NCBI GenBank assembly: GCA_963752965.1
Contig: CAVWAJ010000012.1
Span: forward strand, 1 to 64,000
Length of the DNA stretch: 64,000 bases
Direction of reading: 5' to 3'
Origin: QHXW01 sp963752965
GTDB taxonomy: Bacteria; Acidobacteriota; Terriglobia; Bryobacterales; Bryobacteraceae
How positions within the stretch are numbered: position 1 is the first letter of the stretch; every line of letters starts with the position of its first letter. Under the pieces are notes generated by a model. That model did not search any database. It worked only from the letters and a program-made list of their open reading frames with translations, and had not been told where the DNA came from. A program made the translations under genes and the position numbers. This document shows, in pieces, positions 60,656 to 64,000 of the stretch.

Positions 60656-61895
60656 CCTATCCACGGGTATTCCGACTCGAGTTTCCGCGTGGATGGGACA
60701 TTCTCGCGATGCTTGGGTGGCTCTCCAAGCCGCGCAGTCAGCACCGTCCGCCGCTCTGCACTACGCTCCCGCCGGCCTGAGTCGCGGGATTCGCCACAGA
60801 TTGTATGCCGCTACCGCGTACTGGAATAACCAACTCACTTTTTCCAGTCCGCGCAGCTTGACCTTCCTCATCCCCGCCACCGTTTTCAGCCACCCAAATG
60901 CCCGTTCGATGATGGGACGCCGCGATTGGCTCATCGCGTAGCCGCGGTGCCGGGTCGTCCGTCCGTCGATGGCGCTGCGGCGATGCTTGTTGTTTTGCGC
61001 GACGTGCGGCGTGACGTTCATCGCCTGCAAGGTCGTGACTAAGTCCCGGCTGTCATACGCCTTGTCCGCTCCCAAGGTGAAGCGCTGGCCGCGCCTTTTC
61101 TTCCGCATCGCATCCGCCATCAAGATTGCGGCGTCTGCCTCCGCCGTTCCGTCGGCCTGCGTCAGCATCGCCTCCACGATGAACCCGTGCCGGTTCTCGA
61201 CCATGACATGTCCCAGATAGCTCAACCTGGCTTCGCTTCCGCGTGACTTCTTATACAGCCGCGCATCGGGATCGGTCTTCGAGGCGTGCGTTGCATTGGT
61301 GCGCTTGTCCCCGTGGAAGCTCGCGCTACCTGGGCCGTTGCTGTCGCCGCCATCCTTGCGCTGGAAGCTCTTCTGGCTGGCCCAGGCTTCGATCATCGTC
61401 CCGTCCACCGTGAAGTGTTCTTGCGACAGATGCGGTTTGGCTTGCTCGAGCACTTCGGCAAAGAACTCGCGGGCCACCGTCTCATTCAGCAGCCGCTCGC
61501 GATTCTTGCTGAACACCGCGTGATTCCATACCGGCTCGTCCATCTCCAGACCCACGAACCAACGGAACAACAGGTTGTAATCCAGTTGCTCCATCAGCAT
61601 CCGTTCGCTGCGGATCGAGTAGAACGTCGGCAACAGCAGTGCCCGCAACAAACGCTCTGGTGGGATCGACGGCCGGCCATTGTCGGCATACATTTTGTCG
61701 AACCGCTTCGACATCCTCGCCAGAATCTGATCCACCAACCGCCGGATCGCCCGCAGCGGGTGGTCCGGGGGCACCCGCTCCTCCATCGTCACGTAGCTGA
61801 ACATCCCGCCTTGCTGTTTCTCGTCTCCGCGCATATCTCAAAGACGATTAGAACATCACGCAGGTGTCCTGCTGCCGCAGTTTTTCAACAAACTC
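60640..61895 (-). mobile_element. IS5-family element, copy C
   Basis: A 1,256-bp element, the same length and end structure as copy A (GAAGTTGTTGAAATAG left, GAGTTTGTTGAAAAA right end reversed). It is flanked by a perfect CTAG duplication (60636-60639 and 61896-61899), matching the YTAR target preference of IS5. Confidence 0.92.
60761..61834 (-). CDS. IS5-family transposase, copy C
   Basis: The same 357-residue transposase as copies A and B, closest to A. Differences cluster in the serine/glycine-rich segment (DGGDSNGPGSASFHGDKRTN). The DDE residues are intact (VDGTMIEAWASQKSF; LGADKAYDSRDLV; IIERAFGWLKTV). Confidence 0.92.
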   Translation of the reverse strand: MRGDEKQQGGMFSYVTMEERVPPDHPLRAIRRLVDQILARMSKRFDKMYADNGRPSIPPERLLRALLLPTFYSIRSERMLMEQLDYNLLFRWFVGLEMDEPVWNHAVFSKNRERLLNETVAREFFAEVLEQAKPHLSQEHFTVDGTMIEAWASQKSFQRKDGGDSNGPGSASFHGDKRTNATHASKTDPDARLYKKSRGSEARLSYLGHVMVENRHGFIVEAMLTQADGTAEADAAILMADAMRKKRRGQRFTLGADKAYDSRDLVTTLQAMNVTPHVAQNNKHRRSAIDGRTTRHRGYAMSQSRRPIIERAFGWLKTVAGMRKVKLRGLEKVSWLFQYAVAAYNLWRIPRLRPAGA

Positions 61896-61917
61896 CTAGA
61901 GGGTTCTACTAGCGGGA

Positions 61918-62253
61918 ATGGCGTCAATATCTGACCTGAAAGCTCAACTCGCGGGCAACAAGGACAAATATGTGAACCAGCTCCTTCAACAGGCGCTGAA
62001 CGCATTCGACGACGTGGAGGTATCGTTCGTTGGAATCCTTAAAGACGACCAAAAGCCGCCGCGAACCCTTGACGAGGAATCAAGAGTACTTGACCATGCC
62101 GAGTTTGTGTTGGAGCGGATCGCGGTACCTCAATTGAAAGCTATTCAGGACAAGCCGCAAAGTTCGGTCCGAAGATTCTATCAGCCGGATAGCCGGGCAC
62201 TCGCTTCCGCCACACTTTTTCTATGGCCACCCTGCCATGCATTCAAGAGGTAG
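61918..62253 (+). CDS. Hypothetical protein, possibly truncated
   Basis: A 111-residue frame. The first 88 residues look protein-like and helical (MASISDLKAQLAGNKDKYVN, QLLQQALNAFDDVEVSFVGI, DEESRVLDHAEFVLERIAVP). The end (SATLFLWPPCHAFKR) does not, suggesting that the true C-terminus is lost near 62190. No family is recognised. ATG 61918 has a GCGGGA-like site at close distance. It starts 23 bases after IS5 copy C. Confidence 0.5.
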   Translation: MASISDLKAQLAGNKDKYVNQLLQQALNAFDDVEVSFVGILKDDQKPPRTLDEESRVLDHAEFVLERIAVPQLKAIQDKPQSSVRRFYQPDSRALASATLFLWPPCHAFKR

Positions 62254-62370
62254 GTGCCCTTTGGCCGCTTCAGCGCGCGCGGCGAGGACGGCTTCGCGGG
62301 CAGGGTGCTGTCCGCCCTTCGTTGCCAGTTTGGTGTTTGTTCGAAGAACGGCCGGGAGAGGAACAGAGCT
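62254..62370. other. Gap left of the IS4 element
   Basis: About 115 bases of uncertain origin; open frames but no recognisable gene. Confidence 0.3.
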
Positions 62371-63766
62371 GTCCAAATTAGCCGGAATGGGTCTCGATGG
62401 CCATTGGAAACAGGGCCGATGGGGGCCCTAATCAGCGCTTTGCGGAAGCTGGTTGCCGTGTTCCGATCGCTGGTTCTCATTTTTGCTGTCCTAATAGCGC
62501 CGCTCAGAACTCCAGCACAAGTTGCCCGTCGTGCACGCCTGCCAAGGCAGGCGGCGCCTGAAAAGGATGATCGAGCCAGCAGTACAAGTCGCGATAGACA
62601 AACAGCTGCTGGCGGAGCAATGCCGTGAGATTGGACAAGGACCATCCGAAACTCGACCGCAACTGCAGATACTTGAGCAGCAGCATGGCAATCAAGGCCG
62701 TCCAGATTTGAATATGCAAGGCATTGGCGCTGGTGCCGACAAAGGTCCGGATGCGCAGGTTCTGCTTCAGATACCGGAAAAACACCTCGATCTGCCAGCG
62801 CTCGTGGTAGATCTGGGCGATGGTGGTGGATCCGAAGCCCAGGTGGTTGGTCACCAGGACCATGGATTCCTGCCGCTCCTCCACCCACACTTCGATGCGC
62901 CGGTAGCGCGCCTTCTGCTTGTACCAATGGCTACCCAGTTCGATCACCTCATCTTTGAGAATATTCCGGTGGTTGGGGAGCCGCCGCGATTCGATCACTT
63001 GGTAATGCGCATCGTGGCGCAGGCGCGTGACGAAGAAGACGCCCCCATCGGTCAGTTGCTGATACCACCGGTAGTCTACATACCCACGGTCGAAAACCAC
63101 AATCGTGCCCGGCTCGAAATGGAAGGCACGCGCCACCTTCACTTCCGAAGCCTTGCCTTCGGTGATCACGGCGAAGCGCGGCAGATATCCGTCATGATCT
63201 AGCACCAGATGCAGTTTGGCGGCGCCCTTGGCGCCTTGCCACTTGGCCCAGTCATACATGCTGGAGCACAATTCAATGAGCGTGCCGTCGATGGTCATCA
63301 GGGGATTGCGGAACCGGAAGCGCCGTTGCGGACCAGCCGCCTGCTGACAGCGGCTGAACAGTTTCTCGAACACCTTTTGGTACAACTGCCAGGGCCGGTG
63401 CGCGTTGGCATAGGCCAGCGTGGATTTGTTGGGAGCCTGGGAAACGCCCAGATGTTTCAATTTCCCTTCGCTGGCAGCCAAACCGCCACAGATTTCGCGC
63501 AACGTGCGCGCCTGCCCCATCTGGCAAAACAGCATGGCCACGAACTGCCCCCAGCAGGTGAAACCGCGCGCGTGCCGCTCGGCTTTGGTCTCCTGCACAG
63601 CACTCTCAAACTCCATCCGTGGGAACAACTGCAACAACTGCGAGAAAATGCTGCATACTCGAATCAAGGCGGAAGTCTCCGTTTCGTTGAGATTGGTTTC
63701 TGCCACGAACCCAACCTCAACTTACCAGAGCTTCCGCTGTCTTCTTTTGGAAAACCTAATTTGGAC
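62371..63766 (-). mobile_element. IS4-family element
   Basis: Bounded by a perfect 11-bp inverted repeat GTCCAAATTAG (62371-62381) / CTAATTTGGAC (63756-63766), total about 1,396 bp, with one transposase gene on the minus strand. The adjoining bases on the two sides do not show the 8-12-bp duplication expected of an IS4 insertion. The right flank is the middle of a glucose-6-phosphate dehydrogenase gene, while the left flank is unrelated. Confidence 0.8.
62504..63706 (-). CDS. IS4-family transposase (DUF4372 type)
   Basis: A 400-residue transposase. The N-terminal DUF4372 domain covers residues 15-90 (FSQLLQLFPRMEFESAVQET, HARGFTCWGQFVAMLFCQMG). The DDE_Tnp_1 core has NPLMTIDGTLIELCSSMYDW (first D), PGTIVVFDRGYVDYRWYQQL (second D) and IYHERWQIEVFFRYLKQNLR, the Y-(2)-R-(3)-E-(6)-K signature of IS4. 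It is intact and full length. Confidence 0.92.
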   Translation of the reverse strand: MAETNLNETETSALIRVCSIFSQLLQLFPRMEFESAVQETKAERHARGFTCWGQFVAMLFCQMGQARTLREICGGLAASEGKLKHLGVSQAPNKSTLAYANAHRPWQLYQKVFEKLFSRCQQAAGPQRRFRFRNPLMTIDGTLIELCSSMYDWAKWQGAKGAAKLHLVLDHDGYLPRFAVITEGKASEVKVARAFHFEPGTIVVFDRGYVDYRWYQQLTDGGVFFVTRLRHDAHYQVIESRRLPNHRNILKDEVIELGSHWYKQKARYRRIEVWVEERQESMVLVTNHLGFGSTTIAQIYHERWQIEVFFRYLKQNLRIRTFVGTSANALHIQIWTALIAMLLLKYLQLRSSFGWSLSNLTALLRQQLFVYRDLYCWLDHPFQAPPALAGVHDGQLVLEF

Positions 63767-63774
63767 AAGCCTGA

Positions 63775-64000
63775 GGAGAGGAAGCGCCCTACGAGCGGCT
63801 TTTGAGCGACGCCATGGCTGGCGATGGAGCGCTCTTCACCCGTGAGGACGCGGTCGAGGCCGCCTGGGCGGTGGTCGATCCGGTCCTGAAGACGCACCAG
63901 CGGGCCCGCCCTTACAGGCGCGGCAGCTGGGGGCCGAAAGAGGCTGACGCGATCATCGCTTCGGATGGCTGCTGGCACAACCCCAGACCCAAGGAGGCAT
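63775..64000 (+). pseudogene. zwf: Glucose-6-phosphate dehydrogenase, 3' fragment (continues beyond the window)
   Basis: From 63775 the plus strand reads GEEAPYERLLSDAMAGDGAL, FTREDAVEAAWAVVDPVLKT and RPYRRGSWGPKEADAIIASD. This is the conserved C-terminal region of glucose-6-phosphate 1-dehydrogenase ('APYERLLxDAMxGDxxLFTRxDxVExAWxxVDP', then 'GSWGPxEAD'). No start and no upstream domains exist here: an in-frame stop is three codons before, at 63772, and the IS4 end lies 8 bases before the fragment. The N-terminal about 400 residues are absent from the window. Confidence 0.85.

Noticed and set aside
1..64000. CRISPR arrays or further tRNA/rRNA genes
   Set aside because: No regularly spaced direct repeats of CRISPR type and no second cloverleaf or rRNA motif were seen on either strand.

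Overview
The window reads as an accessory-rich chromosomal stretch of a GC-rich Gram-negative bacterium, most likely an acidobacterium of the Solibacter/Bryobacter type. I infer this from the protein families present: DUF2924 plus large serine recombinase, Oar-like TonB receptor remnant, FG-GAP/VCBS secreted protein, DUF2950, DUF3300, DUF6675-like and YXWGXW proteins, and a non-cyanobacterial KaiB/KaiC locus. No rRNA is present to prove it. The stretch is unusually dense in insertion sequences: one IS21-type, one rve-type, three copies of one 1,256-bp IS5-type element, one IS630-type and one IS4-type. Many genes at their edges are broken.

Layout. 0.1-4.1 kb: a KdpD-like sensor kinase cut by an IS21 element (istA/istB). 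4.1-9 kb: a minus-strand mobile module that reads DUF2924, serine recombinase, an unknown protein, a terminase-small-subunit-like HTH protein and a ParB/DNA-methylase whose end is lost at the IS21. 9.4-20 kb: a graveyard holding an FmdB-type zinc ribbon, a small orphan protein, a truncated DEAD/DEAH helicase, a secreted VCBS protein, a TonB receptor tail, an rve transposase, a peptidase-motif fragment, a PD-(D/E)XK-like protein, a scrambled sigma-54 activator remnant, tRNA-Val(UAC) and IS5 copy A. 20-25.4 kb: a HigBA-like toxin-antitoxin pair, a BrkB-family membrane protein, an AI-2E-type permease with an extra C-terminal domain, and a secreted protein. 25.7-36.2 kb: IS5 copy B sits 43 bp upstream of a four-gene RND efflux operon (adaptor, outer-membrane factor, two MdtB/MdtC-type permeases).

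36.3-58.8 kb is a stress and signalling island. It has cytochrome c, DUF3300 and DUF2950 secreted proteins, a DksA/TraR-type zinc finger, a Crp/Fnr regulator, a NarL-type two-component pair, KaiB behind a tiny coupled leader ORF, and KaiC split by a clean IS630 insertion. These are followed by an MFS exporter, a STAS antagonist, a sigma-54 activator, a B12-type radical SAM protein, a zinc-dependent phospholipase C-like protein and a run of small stress/envelope proteins (YXWGXW, GlsB/YeaQ, CsbD, PRC-barrel, a KPEKQ-repeat protein). 58.8-64 kb: an RNB-domain ribonuclease, IS5 copy C, a small unknown gene, an IS4 element, and the 3' part of a glucose-6-phosphate dehydrogenase gene running off the end.

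The most notable points are: kaiC cleanly split by an IS630 element with a TA duplication, whose removal restores the frame; a 13-codon leader ORF overlapping kaiB by ATGA; a sigma-54 activator leader (with a conserved hairpin) duplicated 8 kb away; a 43-bp dyad element present twice; and several IS elements whose two flanks do not match, which implies IS-mediated deletion or rearrangement.
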